This document shows positions 6,670 to 14,404 of a DNA stretch of 26,288 bases, in pieces. Below the pieces are notes generated by a model, which saw nothing but the letters and a program-made list of their open reading frames with translations, searched no databases and was not told where the DNA came from. Position numbers and translations under genes: made by a program. The number at the start of each line of letters is the position of its first letter. The first letter of the stretch is position 1. The stretch is from CAYLLN01 sp036496265 (GTDB lineage Bacteria; Planctomycetota; Planctomycetia; Pirellulales; Pirellulaceae), in assembly GCA_036496265.1 (NCBI GenBank), contig DASXLL010000314.1, positions 1 through 26,288 of the forward strand, written 5' to 3'.

Positions 6670-7149
6670 TTAACGATAGCGACGGCAGCAATACCACATG
6701 CCGCTGGCGCTGCGGGCATAACCCACGTCAATCGTGGCCATGCCGCTGTTGCCGTAGCAGCAGATGCTGTACGCGGCTTGAGGCGTGGCTCCGCAGCCGC
6801 AGCCTTCATAGCCGCGATTGCCGCCAAAATGGCCGACGTAGTTGGAGGCGGCCATCCGATTGGCGACGCCCTGGGCCGTGCTCACATCGTACGACACAGG
6901 TTTCGGGTCACTCGTTACCGGCAACGACGCCGACGCCAGAGCAACATCCGATGTCGCAGTGGTCTCTTCCGAAGTGGAAGTGTTTGCGGGCGCAGCGGCA
7001 GTCGTCGCGGCCGGCGCGGTTCGCGCGGGCTGGACGTAATTTGCGTTGTTGTAGTTGCTGTAGTTGTTGCCTCGATACCGGCGGGCTTCCGCCGTGTTCG
7101 AGAGCGCGAGCAAAACTCCACAAACCAAAATTGCAACAATCCGTTTCAT
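6670..7149 (-). CDS. Small secreted Cys-rich protein, planctomycete-type, function unknown
   Basis: This encodes 159 residues with a clear signal peptide (MKRIVAILVCGVLLALSNTA, cleavage near AEA). Residues of about 23-90 are low complexity: Asn/Tyr-rich, then Ala/Thr/Pro/Ser-rich. The C-terminal ~70 residues form the likely functional part: GVANRMAASNYVGHFGG, then EGCGCG, a CC pair in ICCYG, and the ending MWYCCRRYR. Six cysteines arranged as C-x-C, CC and CC suggest disulphides or metal binding outside the cytoplasm. I recall similar Cys-rich C-termini in short Pirellulales secreted proteins of unknown role, and do not propose a function. Upstream, across about 600 bp without a convincing gene, lies an array of phased repeats that could be its control region. 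Confidence 0.78.
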   Translation of the reverse strand: MKRIVAILVCGVLLALSNTAEARRYRGNNYSNYNNANYVQPARTAPAATTAAAPANTSTSEETTATSDVALASASLPVTSDPKPVSYDVSTAQGVANRMAASNYVGHFGGNRGYEGCGCGATPQAAYSICCYGNSGMATIDVGYARSASGMWYCCRRYR

Positions 7150-7311
7150 ATCAATCGTTCCATCAAACGTGTAAACAAACCAAAAAAAACGATAGTGAGA
7201 TCCAACTCGTTACATAACTCATCTCCCTAACGAGGAAAAAATGCCTGCGCTTGCGGCGCACGTGTGCGGCAAGCGCCGAAAGCGTCTGCGCGGCAGCGCA
7301 CGTGTTCAGGC

Positions 7312-7404
7312 ACGGTGTACCGTATTCATGCACGGTGTACCGTGTGTATGCACGGAATACCGCGTATCGGAACGGACTACCGTTGTGCACTCACGGAGTA
7401 CCGT
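7312..7404. repeat. Five-copy, 20-bp-phased array of 12-bp ACGGNNTACCGT units
   Basis: Units start at 7312, 7332, 7352, 7372 and 7393: ACGGTGTACCGT twice, then ACGGAATACCGC, ACGGACTACCGT and ACGGAGTACCGT. The outer bases ACGG...CCGT make each unit nearly palindromic, and the 8-9 bp between units is variable. A half unit (ACGGCGTGC) follows at 7414. The spacing of 20, 20, 20 and 21 bp is close to two helical turns, so a binding protein would contact one face of the DNA. The array lies 163-255 bp upstream of the Cys-rich secreted gene. Confidence 0.75.
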
Positions 7405-7614
7405 GTGTGCCAGCACGGCGTGCTTCTGCCACTACGCTGCTCTTCTGGGCCGTGCGCTGCTGCTAGGTAATGTCAGCCCGATTACGGGCGGCTAGAGTAA
7501 GATTGCAGCGCGACGGCTGGCATCCGGCCGACCAACGGCGCGTCGCCAGGCAGCGAATCGTTCCCATCCATTGGGACGCGAGACGCTCTCACGGGACTTC
7601 CTTCATGCGGCCCC

Positions 7615-7645
7615 TCGCGGCTTCTGAAAAATCAGAAGTCCGCGA
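7615..7645. terminator. Strong hairpin downstream of the DUF1501 gene
   Basis: TCGCGGCTTCTGA (7615-7627) pairs with TCAGAAGTCCGCGA (7632-7645) with a single bulge and a four-base loop. It lies about 105 bp beyond the DUF1501 stop in the direction of transcription. The minus strand has TTTT only in the loop and no T run after the stem, so this is not a classical terminator. It may instead be a dispersed palindrome that stabilises the transcript end. Confidence 0.45.
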
Positions 7646-7751
7646 AACGACGAGACCGCCAAACAACGTGAACAGTTTACGCATGGGCTGAGGCGTGAAA
7701 ACCCGCCTTGACAACCCGGGTTAGTCCTGAACCGGACAGTTTCGTGGCCGG

Positions 7752-9155
7752 TCACGCCAAAAGTGGCTTGAGAACTTGCCCACGGCTAATGGAAAACGGC
7801 CGGCCCTGCGTATCATGCATCTCGGCGTCGGGTGAAATGCCCAGACAGTGAAACATCGTGGCCGTGATATCCTCCGGCCGCACCAGACCATCCTTCGGAT
7901 ACGCGCCCATCCGATCCGACGCCCCATAAACCATACCGCCGCGAATTCCTCCGCCCGCCATCGCAACCGAAAACACATGCCCCCAGTGATCCCGGCCCGC
8001 TCGCGCATTGAATCGCGGCGTCCGGCCGAACTCGGACAAGCACAGTATCAGCGTGTCGTCCAGCATTCCTCGCACCGACAAATCGTCGAGCAGCGTGGCG
8101 AATGCCGCATCCATCGGCGGAATTAGAACATTTTTCAGCCGTTCGGTTTCCTTGGCATGCGAATCCCAACAGGGAGCGTCCGTCGGCTCGTCCGGACCGC
8201 GGTACCAATTGACTTGCACCAAGCGCACTCCCGCTTCGACTAACCGGCGCGCCAAGAGCACGCTCTGTCCAAACTGTGTATTCCCATAGCGGCCACGCAA
8301 GGACTCAGGCTCGCGTGCCAAGTCAAACGCCGCTCGCGCCGTCGGCGAGGCGAGCAGATCGTACGCTCGTTGAGTCAGACCATCATAGCGCTCCAACTCC
8401 TTGCTGCGATCGACGCGGGCAAAACTTTGGTTGAGATCATTGAGCAGCGAGTCCCGCAGTTGCAACCGCTCCAGGGGCACATCCACGGGCAGATGAAACT
8501 CAGGTTTGAAATCGGCTGACGCGGGCGTACACCGAAACAGCCACGGATCGGCATTTCTTCCCAAAAATCCGCCGTCTTGCCCCGGCCAAATCGAACCATC
8601 CGTATTGAAAATGTGAGAGGGCAAGCGAATCGCCCCAGGCAACGATCCACGTTGTGGCAACAGCGTGCCGACGACCGAACCGACATTGGGCACGTCGTTC
8701 GGCGGGCCTGGATTGGCGTTCTCTTTGTTTGGCGGCGCATGCGGGCGTCCAGTCAGCATGTAATAGCCGCTCGACGAATGCGCGTTGTCGTCCGTCGAAA
8801 CCGCTCGCAATACGCACAGCTTATCGGCCCGCGCAGCCAGTTGCGACATCAGCTCGCCAAACTGAATGCCGGGCGCGTTCGTGGGAATGGCGCCGATCTC
8901 GCCGCGAACTTCCGCGGGCGCTTCCGGTTTCGGATCCCACGTCGAGTGCTGCGGCGGCCCGCCCATCAGAAACAGCAAGATGCACGACTTGGCCTTGCCT
9001 GTATTAGTCTGCCCGGCAGCATTTGCGGCTTTTTGTTCCGCCGCAAATAGCTGTGGCAAACTTAGTGACGTCAGGCCCAGCGTTCCGGCCTGCAGCATCG
9101 CGCGCCGCGGCAGCTGATCGCATAGCCGCGCGCCTAGTCCGCGAATTGACAGCAT
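7752..9155 (-). CDS. DUF1501 family protein with Tat signal
   Basis: This encodes 467 residues, the usual size for the family. The start at 9155 has GGAG eight bases upstream. The N-terminus carries a twin-arginine-type signal (RRAMLQAGTLGLTSLSLPQL, then FAAE), so it is probably exported folded. Family segments are easily seen: KSCILLFLMGGPPQHSTWDP, AHSSSGYYMLTGRPH, LPGAIRLPSHIFN, VRLVQVNWYRG, LILCLSEFGRTPRFNARAGRDHWGHVFS, and a C-terminal PEDITATMFHCLGI. DUF1501 proteins are related to the alkaline phosphatase/sulfatase superfamily and normally sit beside DUF1549/DUF1553 cytochromes. Their chemistry is not established. Here the gene stands alone, about 8 kb from the DUF1549/DUF1553 gene on the same strand. 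Confidence 0.92.
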   Translation of the reverse strand: MLSIRGLGARLCDQLPRRAMLQAGTLGLTSLSLPQLFAAEQKAANAAGQTNTGKAKSCILLFLMGGPPQHSTWDPKPEAPAEVRGEIGAIPTNAPGIQFGELMSQLAARADKLCVLRAVSTDDNAHSSSGYYMLTGRPHAPPNKENANPGPPNDVPNVGSVVGTLLPQRGSLPGAIRLPSHIFNTDGSIWPGQDGGFLGRNADPWLFRCTPASADFKPEFHLPVDVPLERLQLRDSLLNDLNQSFARVDRSKELERYDGLTQRAYDLLASPTARAAFDLAREPESLRGRYGNTQFGQSVLLARRLVEAGVRLVQVNWYRGPDEPTDAPCWDSHAKETERLKNVLIPPMDAAFATLLDDLSVRGMLDDTLILCLSEFGRTPRFNARAGRDHWGHVFSVAMAGGGIRGGMVYGASDRMGAYPKDGLVRPEDITATMFHCLGISPDAEMHDTQGRPFSISRGQVLKPLLA

Positions 9156-9471
9156 CTTCGAAACTCCAAGTGACCGCTCGCTTGAATCCCCGTGTGTTTG
9201 CGTGGCAGCAAATGGATCTCACATGCAGCGCAGCTATCATAACAGAGCTCAACGGACAACTAAACTTTGCAGCCCGCGGCTGTCGCTCACAAATCAATCC
9301 AACTAGCGAGCGGGCAGTTTTTTAATGTTTTTGCGGGTGTGTAAGGTCCGGCATTCGGCACGGTATTTCCTGATGTTCGGCGACGACGCCGCGGCCCGCC
9401 CAACGCCGCCACCTGAATTGCCGGCAAAGTCGTGTTTGTCAGTCAGTCGCTTGCAATTGAGGAGATAGCAA
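9156..9471. other. Divergent intergenic region between DUF1501 and AhpD-like genes
   Basis: This holds 316 bp between two divergent start codons, so it must contain promoters for both. I see a good ribosome-binding site (GAGGAG, 9459-9464) for the plus-strand gene, but no promoter close to the standard consensus, no RNA gene and no convincing repeat. Confidence 0.5.
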
Positions 9472-10038
9472 ATGACCGCTCGCATCGCCCCTGTCGATTT
9501 GGCCGCTGCCAATGAACCGACGCAGCAGCTTTTTGCTGCCGTAAAGGCCCAGATGGGCAAGGTTCCCAACATGATGAAGACGATGGCCCACTCGCCGCCG
9601 CTTTTGGAAGGCTATCTGGCCTTCGGTGGAGCGCTCAACAAAGGCGTGCTGCCGGAAATCGTGCGTCAACAAATCGCCCTCTTCGTCAGCCAGGAAAACG
9701 GCTGCGAATATTGCCTGTCAGCCCACTCGTTGATCGGCCGGCATGCCGGACTCAGTCGTGAGCAGGTAGTCTTGGCTCGCCAGGGCGAGGCTCAGGACGC
9801 TAAGCAGCAAGCTGTGCTCAACCTGGTGCAAAACATTCTCGACTGGCGCGGCAACATTTCGAATGAGCAATTCGCCGCGGCCCGCGCAGCCGGCCTCACG
9901 GACGCGGAAATCGCCGAAGTCGTGGGCCACGTCGCTCTCACGACTTTGACCAATTACTTCAATCAGCTGACGCAACCCGACGTCGATTTCCCGCGTGTTT
10001 CGGCCAATTTGGAGCCCTCCGCGGCGTTGTCAGCATAA
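9472..10038 (+). CDS. AhpD-like / carboxymuconolactone decarboxylase-family peroxidase-related protein
   Basis: This encodes 188 residues with GAGGAG about eight bases before the ATG. The redox site NGCEYCLSAHS has Cys78, Cys81 and His85 in the CxxCxxxH order of AhpD-like enzymes, preceded by the helix VRQQIALFVSQE. The later segment LTDAEIAEVVGHVALTTLTNYFNQL is also typical. The protein best fits the 'uncharacterised peroxidase-related enzyme' group of the carboxymuconolactone decarboxylase superfamily. These are all-helical cytoplasmic oligomers that reduce hydroperoxides or handle thiol redox signals. No signal peptide is present, in contrast to most neighbours. A short-chain dehydrogenase follows 96 bp downstream on the same strand and the two probably share a transcript. 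The pair interrupts a block of minus-strand envelope genes. Confidence 0.88.
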   Translation: MTARIAPVDLAAANEPTQQLFAAVKAQMGKVPNMMKTMAHSPPLLEGYLAFGGALNKGVLPEIVRQQIALFVSQENGCEYCLSAHSLIGRHAGLSREQVVLARQGEAQDAKQQAVLNLVQNILDWRGNISNEQFAAARAAGLTDAEIAEVVGHVALTTLTNYFNQLTQPDVDFPRVSANLEPSAALSA

Positions 10039-10134
10039 AAACTCTTGCGTAAGTGCCGGCCATGAGGTCGGTAATACACACGGAGAGGTTCGAGCACCAC
10101 ACACTTACTTGCTTTCCCAACCAGGAACCCAACC

Positions 10135-10887
10135 ATGTCCACCAATCTCAAAGGTAAAGTTGCCGTCGTCACCGGAGCATCGAAAGGCATTGGCGCCGCG
10201 ATCGCCAAACAGCTCGCCGCCGCCGGGGCATTCGTCGTCGTTAATTATTCGTCGAGCAAAGAGGGCGCGGACCGTGTCGTCAATGAAATCAAATCCGGCG
10301 GCGGCAAGGCCGTCGCGGTTCAAGCCAACGTCGCGAAACCAGCCGAAATCGAGCGGCTATTTACCGAGACGAGAAAGGCCTTCGATTGGCTCGACATTCT
10401 TGTAAATAACGCCGGCGTCTATGAGTTCAGTCCCCTCGAAAACGTGACCGCCGAACATTTTCACAAGCAATTCGACCTGAATGTGCTGGGCCTGTTGCTC
10501 GTTACCAAAGAGGCCGCGAAGCATTTTGGCCCGGCTGGAGGTTCGATCGTAAACATCAGCTCGGTCGTCTCGCATTCGCCCCCTGCCACCGGGTCGGTTT
10601 ATAGCGCAACGAAGGCGGCTGTCGATGCGATCACCAAGTCGCTGGCGAAAGAGCTCGGCCCGAGGAAAATCCGCGTCAACGCGATCAATCCGGGCATGGT
10701 CGAAACGGAAGGCCTCCGCGGCGCGGGCATTGCCGAAAGCGATTTCAGGAAAACCGTCGAGGCCCAAACGCCCCTCGGCCGCATCGGCCAGCCCGACGAC
10801 ATCGCTCCCGCCGCGGTCTTTTTTGCCTCCAACGATTCCTCGTGGATCACCGGCGAGACGCTCACCATCTCCGGCGGCTTCGCTTGA
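10135..10887 (+). CDS. SDR-family NAD(P)-dependent oxidoreductase
   Basis: This encodes 250 residues, the standard length of a classical short-chain dehydrogenase. The ATG has AGGA eight bases upstream. The nucleotide-binding motif TGASKGIG is at residues 13-20 and NNAG at 91-94. The catalytic Ser is in INISS-type context (about residue 143), with Tyr156 and Lys160 in YSATK. The C-terminal segment PLGRIGQPDDIAPAAVFFAS...GETLTISGG is typical of the FabG/glucose-1-dehydrogenase branch. The substrate cannot be assigned; after Gly-rich positions the sequence NYSSSKEGA suggests NADP preference, an inference only. It follows the AhpD-like gene, with which it may handle an oxidised small molecule. 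A clean terminator ends the unit at 10922-10952. Confidence 0.9.
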   Translation: MSTNLKGKVAVVTGASKGIGAAIAKQLAAAGAFVVVNYSSSKEGADRVVNEIKSGGGKAVAVQANVAKPAEIERLFTETRKAFDWLDILVNNAGVYEFSPLENVTAEHFHKQFDLNVLGLLLVTKEAAKHFGPAGGSIVNISSVVSHSPPATGSVYSATKAAVDAITKSLAKELGPRKIRVNAINPGMVETEGLRGAGIAESDFRKTVEAQTPLGRIGQPDDIAPAAVFFASNDSSWITGETLTISGGFA

Positions 10888-10921
10888 TTCGCCACGCAGA
10901 GGTCAAAGCCAACCGTCGCGT

Positions 10922-10952
10922 TGTCCGACCAGAAGACTGGTCGGACATTTTT
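10922..10952 (+). terminator. Rho-independent terminator after the AhpD-like/SDR pair
   Basis: TGTCCGACCAG and CTGGTCGGACA form a perfect 11-bp stem with loop AAGA, followed directly by TTTTT. The structure starts 34 bases after the SDR stop. The T run exists on the plus strand only, so it serves the SDR gene and not the convergent lipoprotein gene. Confidence 0.92.
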
Positions 10953-10966
10953 ATTGCGCGGCGTCG

Positions 10967-11629
10967 CTAATTGCGGACTTGTGCCCCCTCCAGGCGGTAG
11001 AGCGACCAGGTATTGCCGTCTGGGCCCTGGAATGGCTCGAGTACGAGCGTGCCTTCGACCTTGATGGGGCTGGGAGTGAAAAGAACAGACGAGTCCGCTT
11101 TCAGCTTCACGTCCGCCAGGTGATCGGCCTGGCCGCCCGGGCCAAATTTGCACTGCGTGTTTTTCAGCAGAATAAACTCTTTAATGCCGCGCTGCCCGGC
11201 CTGGCCGCCGTGCATATAGCCGACAATCGAGATTCGCTTGCCTTCCAGGTCTTTCACGCGATCGGAGATCATGAACGGCCGGAAAACCACGTCGGCCTGC
11301 ATGCCGAGATTAACATCGTCCCAGGTGATTTTTTCCGCGTCGCCCGGTTTGGTTGTCGATCGATCGGCCGGCGGGCGCTGCGGCTGAGCTGGCGCGACTG
11401 GTTCTGCCGTTGGTGCACTTGCCGCGGTTGAGCCTTCCGAATTACTCGGCGGGCTTTCGGTTGCGACCGGTTCCGTTGCAACCGCCGTTTCATTCGTCGA
11501 GGCCGACGAAGAAGGCATGGGCGCATGGCCCGCGATTGGACTAGCCGCCGATGGCCCGCCACAACCGGCGATCGTCCCTACGACCCAAGCGCCCAAGATG
11601 CAAACCAATGACGAACACCGCGTTTCCAT
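10967..11629 (-). CDS. Predicted lipoprotein with DUF3299-like C-terminal domain
   Basis: This encodes 220 residues from the ATG at 11629; an in-frame ATG 48 bases farther upstream is less likely because the internal start gives METRCSSLVCILGAWVVG followed by TIAGC, a plausible lipobox, and has TAGGA well placed upstream. Residues of about 26-100 are a low-complexity Ala/Ser/Thr/Pro/Glu linker, and the folded part is about 110-220. It contains KRISIVGYMHGGQ, FILLKNTQCKFGPGGQADHL and a strand-rich end VEGTLVLEPFQGPDGNTWSLYRLEG. This looks like a small OB-like or DUF3299-like domain; that match is from memory and weak. The gene follows the WD40 gene by 104 bp on the same strand and could be the last gene of that operon. 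Function is unknown. Confidence 0.75.
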   Translation of the reverse strand: METRCSSLVCILGAWVVGTIAGCGGPSAASPIAGHAPMPSSSASTNETAVATEPVATESPPSNSEGSTAASAPTAEPVAPAQPQRPPADRSTTKPGDAEKITWDDVNLGMQADVVFRPFMISDRVKDLEGKRISIVGYMHGGQAGQRGIKEFILLKNTQCKFGPGGQADHLADVKLKADSSVLFTPSPIKVEGTLVLEPFQGPDGNTWSLYRLEGAQVRN

Positions 11630-11733
11630 TCCTTGAATCCTAACACAAAGTGGACCACCCGCTCCGCCAGTGGCCATAACGAGTCAGAACATAAATAGAT
11701 CGTCAAATAGGCGAAGTCTTAATCAGCTAGCGG

Positions 11734-14388
11734 TTATTTGGCCGCCGTTTTTTCCGGCAATGGCCGCGGCGGCGCTGCGAATTTTGCGATTTCCTGACCC
11801 TGATCGTTCCAAATTCGCAAGATGCTATCAAGCCCGCCGGCGAGGATCGTCTTGCCGTCGGCACTGGCGGCGACTGAGTACATGTAGTCGCTCGTACCTG
11901 AAAAATCGCGTTGGCTATTACCGTTAGCCGAATTGATCGCACGGACCTTGGAATCCCCCCCGCTGGCAAGCACAAGCTCGTCCGTAATGAACGCCACGCT
12001 GGTCACTTCCTTAGTGAATTGATTTTGCACCGTGCGAAGCTGGTCGCCAGTGCGGGCGTCCCAGATTTTCAGCACCATGTCCGCTCCGCTGGAGACCAGC
12101 GCCCGGCCGTCCGGCCGCCACGCCACGCCCAGCACGTGATGCGTGTGCCCTTCGAACGACCGCACGTGCTTGCCATCCGCCACATTCCACAGTTTCACGA
12201 ACCGATCCGCCGCGCAGCTCGCGAGTTGCTTGCCGTCCGGCGAAAACACCAAGCTATTGACGGTATCGCTGTGCGGCTCTTTGATCGCCAGCTTTTCCGC
12301 GCCAGTTGTCACGTCGAACAGCTTGATTTGCCCGCTCCGCGACGGCTCGCCGCTGCCGACGGCCAACGTTTTACCATCCGGCGAAAAATCGAGCGCGGTC
12401 ACGCGATCGGTGAATACCGCGTCATCGCTCGGCGAGCCGATCGTTCGCTCGAGCTTCCAGTCACTGCCGATGGCCCATTTCGACGCGCCGCTTTTGCCGA
12501 CGACAACAACATGGCTCCGATCGACGAACGCGACGCGCGTCAGCGCGGGACCTGCATCATAGACTTCCACCGCGGCCCCACTGGCAGCATCCCATGTATG
12601 AATCGCGCCGTCGTCGCCAACCGTCGCCACCAGCAAATCATCCGGCGAAAACGCAGCTGCTCGAACCGGCATTTCAGCGTCTTTCACCGCCGCGTTGGCC
12701 TTCGCTACTACATCGTCGGCTGTTTTGGCCGTTTCTTCGGCCGCTTTGACCAGCGATTCAAAACCGGGAATCGCCTCCGTCGCTTTTTTCACCGCTTCAT
12801 TGGCCCGCTCTACGCCGCGCTTGGCCGTATCTACGTTGCGTTTGGCCACCGCTTCTTCATCCACCGACTTCTGATGCGCGGCGGCGAGGTCCTTCGCCTT
12901 TTTTTCGGCCTCGGTGAGCTTGCCGGCCGCTTCTTCGGCCGTTTTCGCAGCCTGCTGCTTGCCAGAATCGAGCAACTTGAGAAGCGCTTCGATTTCAGCA
13001 GTGACTTTATCAGTCGCTAACTTAGCGATTTTTCCCTCATCGGTCTCGATCTTCGCCGCCGCCTCCTGGCTCACCTTCGCGGCCTTGAGCGCCTCGTCGC
13101 TCTTGGCGAGTACTTCTTCCGCAACCTTTTTTGCCTCGTCTGACTTTGTCTTGGCGGCGATCACATCGGCCAGCAACTTGTCCGCGGCGGATTTTTCCTC
13201 GCTGGCTTTCTTCGCAGCCTCTTCCTTCGGCTTCAAATCATTCTCTGACTTGGTCAGTGCGTCGGTCGCTTTCGTTTTGTTCTCTTCTTCCGCCTTTTTG
13301 CGGCCGTTGGCATCCTCTAGATCCTTTTTGGCCAGCTCGGTGTGTTTTTTCGCCAGCGCTGCTGCCCGCGTCAGCTCTGCCGCTTTGAGAGACGACCGCA
13401 AATCGCCCTTCAGCTCGGCGAGGCTCTTGCCGGCCGCAACATCCCAGAGCTTCGCGGAGCCGTCAGTGCCGATCGTGACCACTCGCTTGCCGTCGGCGCT
13501 GGCGGCAGACGCGGCGATAGCTGAACCGTGATTGATCGTCTTGGATTCTGTGCCCGTGGCAACTTTCACTTCTTCGGCTTTGTCACCCGGCCTAACAGAT
13601 TTCGAGGCATCATTCGCCCCCAGCGCGGCCGCCGCGTCAGATTCGCTCATGTCTGCGATCTTGTTTCCGCCCGTCTTGTGCCAGAGCTTGACTGTGCGAA
13701 AGCCGCCTGAGGCGAGCCAAGTTCCATCGGGGCTGAACTTCAGCGATTGAATCAGATCGAGGTCCGCAACGCCCGGCTGCTTATAAATGCCGCCGGACAA
13801 GAGTGCCGGATCGGTCAGCCGTCCCAGCTCCCGCTTGCTCGGCACATGCACCAGAAAAATCTGATTCGCACGCGAAGCCGCGGCATACTGGCCGTTCGCC
13901 GTGATCGCGACTGCATAAATTGGATTGATGCCCGGCGGCAGCGGCTGCCAGGCAATTTCCGTGCTCGCCGCTTTGACTTCGCCCTTCGCGCCTTGATCGA
14001 TCCAGAGCTTGATCAGACCCAGCTCCTGCGGCGTCAGCGGCTTCGCCTTCACGTCGTTATCCGGCGGCGGCATCAGCGGCTCTTTTTGCTGGCTCGCGAG
14101 CCTGAGCAACCGGCTCTCGCCGCTCTTCCCTGCCACGACCGCCGGCCCCTCGCCTCCCCCCTTCAAAATCATTTGCGGCGATTCGAGCACCAGGTCGCCC
14201 TGAGCCTCCGTCGCGCTATGACACGCCAGGCAATTCCGCCGAAAAACCGGCAGGATTTCTTTTTCGAAATCGACTTCAGTGTCGCGCTTGATCTCGGCGA
14301 TTTCGATCGGGGCAGCAATGGCGCAGGGGCCTAAAGCCATCGCAAACAAAACAGACAAGATGGTCGAAGCGTAGCAAATGAATTTCAT
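11734..14388 (-). CDS. PSCyt1-type cytochrome c / WD40 propeller protein with central coiled coil
   Basis: This encodes 884 residues from the ATG at 14388, which opens a signal peptide (MKFICYASTILSVLFAMALG). Upstream in-frame ATGs overlap the preceding gene and would bury that signal. The heme motif CLACH is at residues 53-57, within a planctomycete cytochrome domain (VDFEKEILPVFRRNC...MPPPDN...LIKLWIDQGAKGE). Three WD40-like units follow (ending VKLWHK and AKLWDVAAG), then about 240 residues of Lys/Glu/Ala-rich coiled coil (about 330-570). Seven further WD40-like units come after it (IHTWDAASG, IKLFDVTTG, VKLWNVADG, LKIWDARTG, LRIWNDQG). It begins 16 bp after the PPC protein's stop, so translation is probably coupled. 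It is a periplasmic scaffold or sensor by inference; the family has no established reaction. Confidence 0.9.
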   Translation of the reverse strand: MKFICYASTILSVLFAMALGPCAIAAPIEIAEIKRDTEVDFEKEILPVFRRNCLACHSATEAQGDLVLESPQMILKGGGEGPAVVAGKSGESRLLRLASQQKEPLMPPPDNDVKAKPLTPQELGLIKLWIDQGAKGEVKAASTEIAWQPLPPGINPIYAVAITANGQYAAASRANQIFLVHVPSKRELGRLTDPALLSGGIYKQPGVADLDLIQSLKFSPDGTWLASGGFRTVKLWHKTGGNKIADMSESDAAAALGANDASKSVRPGDKAEEVKVATGTESKTINHGSAIAASAASADGKRVVTIGTDGSAKLWDVAAGKSLAELKGDLRSSLKAAELTRAAALAKKHTELAKKDLEDANGRKKAEEENKTKATDALTKSENDLKPKEEAAKKASEEKSAADKLLADVIAAKTKSDEAKKVAEEVLAKSDEALKAAKVSQEAAAKIETDEGKIAKLATDKVTAEIEALLKLLDSGKQQAAKTAEEAAGKLTEAEKKAKDLAAAHQKSVDEEAVAKRNVDTAKRGVERANEAVKKATEAIPGFESLVKAAEETAKTADDVVAKANAAVKDAEMPVRAAAFSPDDLLVATVGDDGAIHTWDAASGAAVEVYDAGPALTRVAFVDRSHVVVVGKSGASKWAIGSDWKLERTIGSPSDDAVFTDRVTALDFSPDGKTLAVGSGEPSRSGQIKLFDVTTGAEKLAIKEPHSDTVNSLVFSPDGKQLASCAADRFVKLWNVADGKHVRSFEGHTHHVLGVAWRPDGRALVSSGADMVLKIWDARTGDQLRTVQNQFTKEVTSVAFITDELVLASGGDSKVRAINSANGNSQRDFSGTSDYMYSVAASADGKTILAGGLDSILRIWNDQGQEIAKFAAPPRPLPEKTAAK

Positions 14389-14404
14389 GAACTCGTGCTT
14401 ATGT

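Larger units (their letters stand above)
7150..7751. other. Gene-poor 600-bp interval with repeats and hairpins
   Basis: This interval lies between the start of the Cys-rich gene and the stop of the DUF1501 gene, both on the minus strand. Short open frames exist (for example on the plus strand at 7241-7495 and 7470-7691), but they lack ribosome-binding sites and recognisable products. The visible structure is two copies of GCGCACGTGT 40 bp apart (7256, 7296), a five-copy phased array (7312-7404) and a strong hairpin (7615-7645). Confidence 0.6.

Noticed and set aside
7312..7404. CRISPR array
   Set aside because: Units are 12 bp with 8-9-bp spacers, far shorter than CRISPR repeats and spacers, and no cas gene is in the window.
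7241..7691. Small plus-strand genes in the 7150-7751 interval
   Set aside because: Frames are short, overlap the repeat array in several phases, and show neither ribosome-binding sites nor protein-like sequence.
11911..13020. 369-codon plus-strand frame opposite the WD40 gene
   Set aside because: It lies wholly inside the antisense of WD40 repeats and coiled coil, is Arg/His-rich and matches no family.
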